Assembly: GCA_019509785.1 (NCBI GenBank)
Contig: JAEKLQ010000063.1
Span: 57,234 to 121,233, forward strand
Source of the DNA: Fibrobacterota bacterium
GTDB taxonomy: Bacteria; Fibrobacterota; Fibrobacteria; UBA11236
DNA: 64,000 bases
Reading direction: 5' to 3'
Positions 16,325 through 27,200 of this stretch are shown piece after piece. Below the pieces are notes generated by a model. The model did no database searches and was not told where the DNA came from. It saw only the letters and a program-made list of their open reading frames with translations. Position numbers and translations under genes: made by a program. The number at the start of each line of letters is the position of its first letter. The first letter of the stretch is position 1.

Positions 16325-18020
16325 TATTGAACCCCCCGGTCGCCATGGCGATCCGCAGGCTGTGGTTTCCGGCCGCGAGCCTGACGCCGCTGACCTGAAT
16401 GCTTTTCCAGCTTTGCCATCCCGATGCGTCCGTGAAGGCGAAGGAGGCCGCTTGCGTCCCGTCCACGCTTAAGGCGGCGGTTTTGGTCCCGGCCGTTGCC
16501 GATGCCATGCGCAAGGTGAGCGTATATAAGCCGGCTTTGCCGACGGCCACGTCATAGGCGAGCCATTCCCCGGGGTCGATCCAGCCCACGTTGTAGCCTC
16601 CACCCGCGTCGGTCGTGGCTTCGATGTCCACGTTGTCCGTGCGGTATTTGCCGCCGGCATTCCCGGCGCTCAAATCATGGTAGCCCACGCCTTCGCCGCC
16701 GGCCTTATAGTCCTCGGCCTGGATGCGTCCGGGGAGCGCGATGGGCGTGCCGGTCGAACCTCCGGACAGGCTTACGCCTCCGGCCGCGAAGAACGACGCG
16801 CCGCGGCTTTGCATGAAGGATTTGCCATCGGTATAGATATCGTTCCCGTAGCTGCTCTGTCCGCCCGCCCCCGCCCCGAACAGGAGCGCGATGACGCCGG
16901 CGTCGGCAAAGGCTTTGGCGCGGGCCAAGCCGCCGTTCCCGAGGAAGTACTCGGGGCGATTGTCCTTATAGCCTTCCCGCGCCCCGCCATTGTTATACAC
17001 GTTCAGATGGTTGGAATTGCCCAAGGGGATTTGCCAGAGGAGCCAGCGCTTGCCCGATTTGGCGTTCCATAGGCGCAGCCATTCCCGGTAGCGGTTCATG
17101 CTCCGCGAGGATATGGAAGCGGTGGAGGAGGTATCCCACCAGCGGATGCCCCCGTCGTTCTGGGTCAAGCGGTAGAAATCGGCATCCCGATCGCAAGGAT
17201 CGGATACGAGGCCGTCGTAGGCGATGCCGGTCGCGTTGGATGCCAGTCCCAAGGGCGATAGGAAGGCATACACGTTGTCGACTTCCGGTTGGAGCGAAAC
17301 CGTATAGCTGTAATTGAAGAGGTCCTTCCCGCTGGCCCATCCCGAGACGTGCATGCATAGGAAGGCGTTGTCGGCGCCTACCGCTTTTTTGATGGCGAGA
17401 AAGGCCAGGCCCCAGCCGGCCACGGTATTGGGCAAGCCCGCCAGCTCGGGCAATCCGGTGGAAGCCACGGCCGCGGCGGTGTTGGGATTTCCTCCGGTTT
17501 GCGCTTGCAAGAAGGCGTACCCGTCGGCTTCCAGCTCCACGTATACCGGCTTCCCGAAATCCTTGGCCCGCTGCATCAGGAGCTTGAAGTCGCCGAAATA
17601 ACCTTTCATGGTGGCCGCATTCTGGGCCTTGGCCAGGAACTGGGCCTCGCCCCCGCCCGCCTCGCCGTTCATCTGGTAGAATTCGACGACCGGCACGGCG
17701 CCAATGCCGTCGCTCTCCTTCATGAAATTGAGGGCCCAGGAACCGTCGTACGCGCTCCAGCCCCAATTGTTGACCCATCCCTTGGTGAGGTAGCAGTAGC
17801 GGGCGCTCCAGGGCACGGCGCTGTTCTTCATCCAGGTCTGGCCGGGGTTCTCGAATAGCCCGAGGAGAAGCTTGTCCGGAAGGCCGACGGGCGAAATGGT
17901 CAGGGCCGAATAGGAAAGGCCGGGCGCCGCGTCGCCGGTGGACCCCGTTGGCGAAACCTGGCAGGAGAAGGCGAGGAAGGCGGGCAGGGCGGAGAGGAGA
18001 ATTATGCCGAAGCGGCGCAT
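16290..18020 (-). CDS. Secreted lipoprotein with putative TIM-barrel catalytic region and C-terminal CBM6
   Basis: A 576-residue protein. The start at 18020 follows GGAGGTCCCT and gives MRRFGIILLSALPAFLAFSC, a lipoprotein signal with the acylated cysteine in LAFSC. Residues about 30-430 contain segments that look like alternating strands and helices (AVPVVEFYQMNGEAGGG, PVYVELEADGYAF, AFLCMHVSGWA, WLLWQIPLGNSNHL, GVIALLFGAG), suggesting a TIM barrel, but no named glycoside hydrolase signature is recognised. The last 130 residues are a CBM6-type module (RIQAEDYKAGG, GYHDLSAGNAGGKYR, GYNVGWIDPGEWLAYDV, NINWLDAAYV). It probably binds and cleaves a polysaccharide at the cell surface. The terminator of the upstream TPR gene lies in front of it. 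Confidence 0.75.
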   Translation of the reverse strand: MRRFGIILLSALPAFLAFSCQVSPTGSTGDAAPGLSYSALTISPVGLPDKLLLGLFENPGQTWMKNSAVPWSARYCYLTKGWVNNWGWSAYDGSWALNFMKESDGIGAVPVVEFYQMNGEAGGGEAQFLAKAQNAATMKGYFGDFKLLMQRAKDFGKPVYVELEADGYAFLQAQTGGNPNTAAAVASTGLPELAGLPNTVAGWGLAFLAIKKAVGADNAFLCMHVSGWASGKDLFNYSYTVSLQPEVDNVYAFLSPLGLASNATGIAYDGLVSDPCDRDADFYRLTQNDGGIRWWDTSSTASISSRSMNRYREWLRLWNAKSGKRWLLWQIPLGNSNHLNVYNNGGAREGYKDNRPEYFLGNGGLARAKAFADAGVIALLFGAGAGGQSSYGNDIYTDGKSFMQSRGASFFAAGGVSLSGGSTGTPIALPGRIQAEDYKAGGEGVGYHDLSAGNAGGKYRTDNVDIEATTDAGGGYNVGWIDPGEWLAYDVAVGKAGLYTLTLRMASATAGTKTAALSVDGTQAASFAFTDASGWQSWKSIQVSGVRLAAGNHSLRIAMATGGFNINWLDAAYVSP

Positions 18021-18148
18021 AGGGACCTCCGATTTGGATTGCATGGCGGAGAAGATACCGGCGGGAGGGCCGGGCCACGGCACGATTCGCCGGCGGGAAA
18101 AGGGGTGCAGGCTCCCGGGCGCCCTCGCCGCCGTGGGGAATGGGCGCG

Positions 18149-18180
18149 AAAAAGAAAGGGCGGGCCCTGCGGCCCGCCCT
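18149..18180 (-). terminator. Rho-independent terminator of the giant TPR gene
   Basis: Positions 18157-18166 and 18171-18180 form a perfect 10-bp stem with a four-base loop. On the minus strand the hairpin is followed by a T-rich tract (18149-18157). It lies about 70 bases beyond the stop of the TPR gene at 18249 and ahead of the lipoprotein gene. Confidence 0.85.
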
Positions 18181-18248
18181 TCGCGATCCCGTAACCGCCG
18201 CGTTACCATGCGGCGGCGCGGCCTTGGCCGCGGTAATCCCGGCCGCCG

Positions 18249-21200
18249 CTAGCGGTAATCCGCCGGCAGCATGCCTTCGTCGCCGCCGTGCTTCTTGAAG
18301 GCCTTGAAATAGTCCTTGGCCTGCTTCTTGTCGTACTTCTTGTCGGCGACCACGCCGGCGTAGTAGTAAGGCGAAGCCTCTTCGGGGCAGATGGAAATGG
18401 CGTACGTGCTGTTCTGCTTGCTGGTCTCGTAATTGCCCGCCGCGAAATTGACCTTGGCGGAACCGATCAGCAGATCGCAGGAATTGGGATTGCCTTCCAA
18501 CGCCTTCTTGACCAGGGACACCGCTTCGGGTTTGCGGTTTTGCGCCAAGAGCACGTCGCCCATGGCGGCCACCGCCACGGAGTTGCCCGGCTGCAATTCC
18601 AGGGCGCGGCGCGCGTTCTTCTCCGCCTCGCTGGGCTTACGCAGCTTGAGCAGCACCTTGGCCAATAGGCTCAGGGCCTCGGGATTTTCCTCGGCGGCGT
18701 TCGACTTCTGCAGGAAATTCTCGGCCGCTTCGTACTTCCGCTCGGCCTCGAAGGCCATGGCCAGGCCCAGGAAACCCTTGGCTTGCCAGCTCGCATTGGC
18801 GTGCTGCGACAACTCCTTGAAGTAGTTCTTGGCGTCGGTCGAGCTTCCGTCCTTCAATAGGCACAAGCCGATATGGTAGACCGCGTCCATGTAATCCTGG
18901 TTGATGTCCAGGGCCTGATCGAAGTCCTTCTTGGCTTTCCCGTAATTGTGATCGTAGTAGTAGCTGAGGCCGCGGTAATGCCAATAACCGGCATTGTACT
19001 TGTTCATCTTGATCAGGCGATCGAGGATCTCGCGGGCGCGATCGGTCTCGCGGGAATCCACGCGCGCCTTCGCCAGGGCGAACTGGACCGTGGTGTCGCC
19101 CTTGAAATCCGAGGCCTCGATCAGGCGGATGGCTTCGCGATCGTTCCCCTTGTTGATCTGCAACTCGGCCAGCTTAGCCAACACCGGAGCCGAAGGATCC
19201 TTGACGAACACCGCGTTGATCTCGGCCAGGGCCGCTTCGTTCTTGCCTTGCTTCATCAGGCAATCCCCGTACATGAGATGGCCGGGCGTGCTGAGGTTCG
19301 CCTTCACCGGCTCCAGGAGCTTGGCCGCCGAAGCGAATTCATCCTTGCCGTATTGCATCCGGGCCAAGGCTTCCACGTAATCGGGGTTGGTCGGGGCCAG
19401 CACTTGGGCCTTCTTGAGGTAATCCTCCGCCACGCCGGGCTGGTTGCGTTCCAGGGCGATCTGGCCCAGCCAATAATAGGCCAGGTGATTGCGGGGATCC
19501 TTCTTGACCATCTCGGAAAGGATGGCCTCCGCCTTCTCGCTATTGCCTTCCTCCTTATAGATACGGGCCAGGCTGGTCATCACCTTGGGGCTCTTCTCCC
19601 CCAGGTCCACCGCGCGCTGCAAGGCCCGCTTGGCGCCTTCGATGTCCTTGGTCTCGATCAAGGCGTTCCCGTAGTTGGCCCACAGGTTCTTGTCATTGCC
19701 CTTTACCGAGGTGACCTTGGCGTACAAGGCCGCCGCGTCCGCGTACTTGCGGTCGTTGAAGCGGATGTCGGCCAGCGCCGCGGCCGCCTCGACGTTGGAC
19801 GAATCCAGGCGCACCACGTCCGCATAGGCCCCTGGCAGTTCGTCGCTACTCCCCGCTTCCTTGGTCATCTGCATCTTGGCCACCGCCAACGGCAGGCTGT
19901 TCGGCTGCAACTTATAGGCCTTCTTATAGGCTACCAGGGCCGCCGGATAGCGTTTCTCGGAGCGATAGGCATCGCCCAGGTAACGCCAACCCATGGCGCT
20001 GTCCGGGAACTTGGCCAATCCGGTTTCCAGCATATGGGTGGCCTTGGCGTAGTCCTTGCGGGCCGCCAGGATCATCCCGTAGTTCATGTTGGATGCGGGA
20101 TGGTTCGGGATCTTCTTCAGGATCATCTCGTACTGCGCTTCGGCCTTCTTGGTATCGCCTTTGCCGCGGTACAATTCGGCCAATTCCACCCGGTAGTCGT
20201 AATTCCCGGGTTCGGCCGCGATGAGGCGCTCCAGGATGGCGCGGGTGCCTTCGGTGTCCTGCGTCCTCTTATACAGGGTATACAACTCGGCCAGCACCTT
20301 GATGTCCTTGGTCTTGGCGTAGTAGTCCTCGTAGGCCTTGATGGCGCGCTCGGGCTCCTTGTTGGCGATATAGGATTCGCCGAGCATGCGCAGCACGTCG
20401 GGCCGGTTCAGGTCGGCGCGGTCGAGGCTGTTGATCGCCTGTTCCCAGTTCTTCTCGTCGTAATAGCATTTGCCCAGGTAGTAGAAGGCCTCTTCGCTCG
20501 GCGTGTTGCGCACGTAAGTCTCGAGGATTTCCTTGGCCTTGGCCCGCTGCTTGGTCTCGTAGAACAGGATGGCCAAAGGCAAGGACTGCTTGGCTTCTTC
20601 CGGGAACTTGCGGATGAGGACCGGTCCCAAGGCCGCGGCGCGATCGCGTTGGCCTAGCTTGAAGTAACCGTCCAAAAGCAGGAAGGACATGTCGGCGTTC
20701 AAATCGTCCTTCAGGTTCGGGCGCTCCAGGATGCTCACCGCCCCGGCGGGGTTCTTGAGATCGGATTCCAGTCGGGCCAGGCCGTAGGCGTATTCCTTAT
20801 TGGCCGGGCGCAGGGCGAACAGGAAGCGCAGGCGCTCGCGGGCCAGGCCCTTGTTCTTTTCCGCCACGTAGATGTTGTAGAGGGCCGTGTTGATGGACTC
20901 GTCGTTCTTGAGCGACTTATCGGCGATGAGGAGCGGCGCCTTGGCGCGCGCGGTCTGTCCCGCCGCGAAAAGGGCCAAACCGAACTCCTTCTGATAGAGC
21001 GGATTGGTGCCGTTGAGGGCGACCGCCTTGGTCAGCAACTCCAAGGATTTTTCCTTATTGCCGATCTTCTTGTCCGCCAGGGCCGCCTTGAAGGCGAGGT
21101 CGCCGTTCTTGGGCGACAAGGCCGACAAATGCTCCAAGGCATCCGCCAGCTTGGTGTCGTTCCGTTGCTGGGTGTAGATGTCCACCAACAGGCTCCAGGG

Positions 21201-24200
21201 GCGGGGCTGTTCCGGTTCCAAGGTCGCCCAATGCGTCAGGTGATCGATTGCGTCGGCCTGCTTGAAAAGCGCCACCGACACCTCGGCCGCATTGCGCACC
21301 ACCGCCAGGTTGTTGTGGTCCTTCTGCAAAATCTCGTTATAGAGATCCAAGGCCTTCGGGGTCTTGCCCAAGGTGAGGGCATAGTCGAACTTGAGCTGGC
21401 CGTCGTCGGGGAATTGCTCGTAACCTTGCTTGAGCAAGGCCGGGCGATAGGGCGAATCGTGGTCCTTGGCGTACTTATAGGCCTTGTCGAACAGGTCGCG
21501 ATCCTTCTTATCGAAATGCACCGCGTCGAAGTAGGCTTCGTTCGCCGGCCCGGACTTCTTCATGGAGGCGTAAAGGTCGGCCAGCGGTTCCGACAGGCTC
21601 TTGTCGGTCTTGGCCTGGGCGGACAGGAAGGGCAGGAACGGGACCATCTTGGAATAGGCGCCCTTCTTATAATAGGCCTTTATCAGGATGATCTTGCCAT
21701 GCGTATAGGTGGGATGGGTTTTCACCAGGCGCTCGATGCCGGTGAAGTTCCCGGAACGCACGTAATCCACTTCAGCCATCTGGAAGGAGTAGACGGGATC
21801 GGCTCCCTTCTTGCGCGTCAGCCGCACCAAGGCGTCCATCAAGGCCGCGGTGTCCTTCTGCATTTCCGCCAGGCGATGCATGGACTTCAAGGCCGTCTCG
21901 TCTTCGGCGTTGCGGGTTACCCATTCGGAGTATTCCTGCAAGGCGCCCTTATAATCCTTGGCCTTTTCCTTCTCCACCGCCAGGATGAGCTGATAGCCCT
22001 TGTACTTGGGATTCACGGCAACGATCTTCTCGACCGTGGCCACGTAGTCCTTCTGATCCCCGGAAGCCTTGTAGATGCCGGCCAGGGTTTCCAGGATGGG
22101 CAGGTTGTTGGGATCGGTCGCCAGGCGCTGCTCGTATAGGCCCTGGGCCTTCTTGGTCTGCCCGGTCTTCATGTAGGCGTCGGCGTACATGGGATCGGTG
22201 GTGCCGACGGTGGGATCTCCCTGCAACTGCCAATCGAACTCCTTGGCGGCATTGGCGTAATCGCCGTTCAGGTAATAGGCCATACCGAGCTTCTTGCGTT
22301 CATCCACGCTGGGCCCGTTGGCGGCCAGGGTCTTGAAGAGAGGCAGATTCGCCTTAATCTCATCGCGGGTATCCACGCTGCGCACGTAGGCGCGGGCATA
22401 GGTCAGGTTGTTGGGTTCGAGATGATAGGCGCGGGCGTATTTGTCCGCCGCTTCCTTATCCTTGCGCAACTTGACCAGGGTCTCGCCCAGCTTGAACCAG
22501 AGCGAGGCGTTGGCCGGGCTCGTCTTCACCGCGCTGGAGAGGGATTTCTCGGCGCCTTCGAAATCGCCCTTTTCGAAATACAGGTTGCCCAATTCGAGAT
22601 CGTAGCGGGCGCGCATGCCGGGGTCCAGCACGACCAACTTCTCCAGGGTCTGGATGTAGATGTCCTCTTGGCCCGGCTTCTTGGCCACCAAGGGAAGAAG
22701 GAACTTCCAGCCCGCCGTTTCCTTGGGATTCTTCGCCAGGTATTCGCGCGCATGCGCCACCGCGACGGACGTATCGTGCGCGGCCAAATCGAGTTGGGCC
22801 AGCCGCAAGTAATACTTGTTGGCGTCGGGGTCCACGGCCACCAGGCCCTTCAGGGCTTCGCGCAACTTCTCGGGCGGCTGGGCGGTGGCCACGTAGGCGT
22901 TGTAGCGGATCTGCTGGATGACGAGATCCTTGTCCGTGCCGGGAGCGTTAACGGGGGCATTAGCGGGCGGATTGCCCGTCGCGCCGCCGGGAGGGGTGGC
23001 GGGAGCGCTGGGCGCGCCTTGCAGATAGGCATCGGCGAGCTTGCCGGCCATGGGCCAGTTCTTGGCTTCGCTCATGGCGATCACCGCGTCGCGGTTGCCG
23101 TCCAGCAGCTTGGGATTCTTGGCATAGGCGTCAGCGAAGAGGCGGTTCGCGAAGATCCAGTTCTTCTTCTTGGCGTAGCCGCGGGCCACCAAGACCTGCA
23201 GTTCGGGCTTGGCGCCGGGGAGCAAGGCGAACTTCTCCAAGGCGGGGAAGTTGGCCATCACTTGCTCGTCGGTGATCACGGTCTGCGGGAGCAAAGACAA
23301 ATAAAGCTGGTTGTTCGGCTGGTTGCGCAGGGCCTTGGTCGCGTAGACGTAGGCGCGATCGCGATCGTTGTCGGCCAGGAACATCTTGGCCAGCATGTAT
23401 TGGGCCTCGTGCGCCGTGGGATCGTTCTTGTCGATGGACAGCAGCAGATCGCGCAACTCGGGCTGGCGGTTCTGGGCCGTGAACAGGGAAATCAGCTTGT
23501 TCTGCACCGCCTTGTTCTTGGGATCCAAGGCCAGCGCCTTCTGGTACATGTCGGCGGCCTTGTCCGGCTGCTTGCCGTCTTCGTACAGGCGCGCCAGCTG
23601 CAGGGGATAGTCCTTATTGTTCGGGAAGAAACGCGAGAGCTGTTCCAGGTCCTCGATCATGCGCGGCACGTTGTGCATCTGGGTATGCACGGCCAAGGCC
23701 TGCTGCCATACCTTCGGTTCCTTCGGCTCGACGTTGGTCCACTTGTCGAGCAAGGCCGCGGCTGCCTGGGTCTGGTTCAGGGCCAGCGCGATCCCCAAGG
23801 CCTTGCTGATGATCTTGACGTCGGTTTCCTTCTCCAGGATTTCCTGGTAGATGGCCAGCGCCTTGGGGGTATTGCCCAAGGTGGCGGCATAGGACCGCTT
23901 GACGTCCATATCGTCGGGGAAGGCTTCGTATCCGATGCGGTAGACGTCGGGAAGGTAGGGCGATTTGTTGGCTTCGGAGTACTTCACGACCTTGGTGTAG
24001 GTTTCGCGATCCTTAGGATAGGCAAGCAGCAGATCATGATAGGCGATATTGGCCTGCAAGGTCTTCTTCTGCATGGCATACAGATCCGCCAGCGGCTCCA
24101 GCAATTCCTTGTTGGTCTTGGATTCGGCCAAGAGGAAACCCTGCAAGGGGACCAACTTGGGCATGGCATGCGTGCGCAGGTATTCCTTCACCAGGATGCC

Positions 24201-27200
24201 CTTGCCGACCTTCCATTCGGGATGGGTCTTGACCAGGCGCTCGACGCCGCCCACGTTGCCGCTGCGCTTGTAATCGAGCTCGGCCAATTGGAAGCGGTAG
24301 GCGGGATCGACCACCTTCTCGCGGTTGAGGCGCACCAAGGCGTCCATCAAAGCCGCGGTATCCCCCGTTTGGGTCGCCAAGCGATGCATGGCTTTCACCG
24401 AGGCGAGGTCGCCGCCGTTGCGGGACACCCAGGCGGAATATTGATCCAGGGCGCCTTTATAATCCTTGGACTTTTCCCGCTCCTGGGCCAGGGTCAATTG
24501 GTAATTCTTGTACTTCGGATCGGCGGCCACGATCTTCTCGACGGTGGTCACGTAGCCTTGGTTGTTCCCTTCGGCCTTGTAGATGTTCGCGACCGTCTCC
24601 AGCAATTGCAGATTGCTGGGATCGTCCTTCAGGCGGGCTTCGTACAGGGCGCGGGCCTTGGAGGCCTGGCCGGACTTCATGTAGGCGTCCGCCACCATGG
24701 GCTCTTTCACGGCCAGATCGGGATCGGCCGGGAGCAAGGCCTCGAATTCCTTGGCCGCGTTGGCGTAGTCGGCATTCAGGAAATAGGCCTGCGCCAACTT
24801 CTTGCGCTCGTCTCCGCTGGGTCCGTTCTTCGACAGCAACTGGAAGAGAGGCAAGTTGATCTTGATCTCGTCCTTGGTATCGACCGAGGCCGAATAGGCG
24901 CGGGCGTACTGCACGTTGGTACGATCGAGCATATAGGCGCGCTGATAGGCGGCGGCCGCATCCTTATCCTTGCGCAGCTTGGTTTCCACTTCGCCCAGCT
25001 TGAAGAACAAGGCGGCGTTGGCCGGGCTGGCCTTGGTGGCGCTAGACATGGCCTTCTCGGCGCTTTCGAAATCCCCCTTGCCGAGGTACAGATCGCCGAG
25101 CGCGAGATCATAACGGCCCTTATTGGCCGGCTCCAACTGCGAGAGCTTCTCCAGCACTTGGATCTGGGTCTCCTCTTGTCCGGCGCGCTTGACCACCAAC
25201 GGGGCCAGGAAGCGCCAGCCGGCGGCGTCCTTGGGATTGCGGTTCAGCCATTCCTTCGCATGCTCGATGGCCGAGGCGGTATCCTGGGCTTGCAGATCGA
25301 GTTGGGCCAGCTTCATCGACCATTTGGCGGCGCCTTCGGCGTCCAAGGCGGCGAGACCTTTGATGGCTTCGCGTACCTTATCGGCGGGCTTATTCGTCGC
25401 CGTGAAGGAGTTGACTTCGATCTCGCGGATCTGGCGATCCTTATCGTCGGTGGCCAGATACTTTTCGGCCAGGGCTCCGGCCAGTTCCAGGTTTTTGGCT
25501 TCATAAACCGAAACCACCGCCTCGCGTTTGCCGTCGAGGACCTTGGGGTCTTTCGAGTAGGCCTCGGCGTAGAGACGTGCGGACATCAGGTTGTTCTTGC
25601 GCTTGCCGAAGCCGCGCGCGACCATGGCTTGCAACTCGGGCTTGGCGCCAGGCAAGAAGGCCGACTTCTCCAAGGCCGCGAAATGGGCGTCGACCTGATC
25701 GTCGCTTTGGACCACGGAGGGCAAGAGGGCCAGGTACTCCTGGTTGTTCGGCTGATTGCGCAGGGCCTTGGCGAGATAGGCATAGGCCTTGTCCTTGTCG
25801 CCATCGGCCAGGAAGGTCTTGGCCAACTGGAATTGGGCCTGATGCGCGGTCGCATCCGCATCGTCGATGCGCATCAACAAGCCGCGGATTTGTTCTTTGT
25901 CGCCCTTGGCGGTGTAAAGCTGCAACAGCTTGGCTTGCACCGCCTTGTCCTTGGGATCGACACCCATCACGGCGGAGTAGAGCTCGGCGGCCTTGTCCTG
26001 CTGCTTGGAATCCTCGTAGAGGGCGGCCAGGCGCAGGGTCAGTTTCTTATCGGCGGGATCGGCGGTATGCGCGGCCTCGAGGAAAGGCAAGGCCTCGTCC
26101 GGCTTCTTGGCTTGTAGGGAGATTTCCCCGGCCTTCAGGTTGACCGCCTTGTCGGTGGGCGCATCCTTGGCCAGCTTCTGGTACAGCGGCAGGGCTTGGG
26201 CGACGGCGCCTTTGGCCTCGTAGGCCTGGGCCAGGGCCAGGGCCTGTTTGCTATCCTCCGGATTCTCCTTCAACAAGCGTTCGCGGTACTCGATCGACTT
26301 GGGGCTGTTCTTATCATAGAGGGAAATCAGCTCCGAGAGCAGGGCGACATCCTTGGGGCTCTTGGCCAGTTGCAATTCCAACTTGGGGATCAGCTTGTCC
26401 TTCTGGAGAGGCTGACGATAGTAGTCGATCAGGAACGCCAAGGCGTCGTCGGCATCGGGGTATTTGGCCAGGTATTGCTCGTACTGTCCGACCGCCAGGG
26501 TCTTATTCTTGGTCTCGAGCAAGGTCTTGATGTACTTGCCCCAATCCGCGCGGTTGGCGGACACGTTGGGCATCTTGCGGAAATATCCCAGGGAGGCCTT
26601 GTAGTCCTGCAATTCGAAGAGGGACAGGGCCATCATGCGATTGCCGTTGGCGGAAAGGACCTTCTGCTTATGGAAGTCGTCCACCACGCCGCGGAAATTC
26701 CATTGCTTGAAATGGATCGTGGCCTCGGCTTCGACCAAGCGGGAATCGGAGGTCTTGGCGCGCGCGATGCGATCCTGCAATTTGGCCAGTACGGCGGCGG
26801 TATCGAGTTGGGCCGGCTGTTCGGCGAGCAAGGCGGTGACCTGGCCCTGGAACTGCTTTTCGGCTTCGGCGGCCAGGCGGCGGTCCTCTTCCACTTTCGC
26901 GAGGCTATCGGCCTTGGCTTTGGCCCTGCGTTCCGCCTCTTCCTTAGCCAGCTTCGCGGCTTCTTCCTTGGCTACTCGCTCCGCTTCCGCCTTCGCCTTG
27001 CGATCGGCTTCCACCCGGGCCAGGCTGTCCAGGCGCTCCTTCGCCCTGCGATCGGCCTCTTCCTTGGCCAAGCGGGCGGCTTCTTCGCGGGCGGCCTTGC
27101 GTTCGGCTTCCACCTTGGCGAGACTATCGGCGCGAGCCTGGGCGCGCACCTTCGCTTCTTCGCGGGCGACGCTGTCCGCCTTCACCTTGGCGATGCGGGC

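Noticed and set aside
22422..26117. Very long plus-strand open frame of 1231 codons opposite the TPR gene
   Set aside because: It mirrors the codon pattern of the minus-strand TPR array, has a skewed Gly/Leu/Val/Gln-rich composition and no recognisable domain. It is an antisense shadow of a G+C-rich gene.
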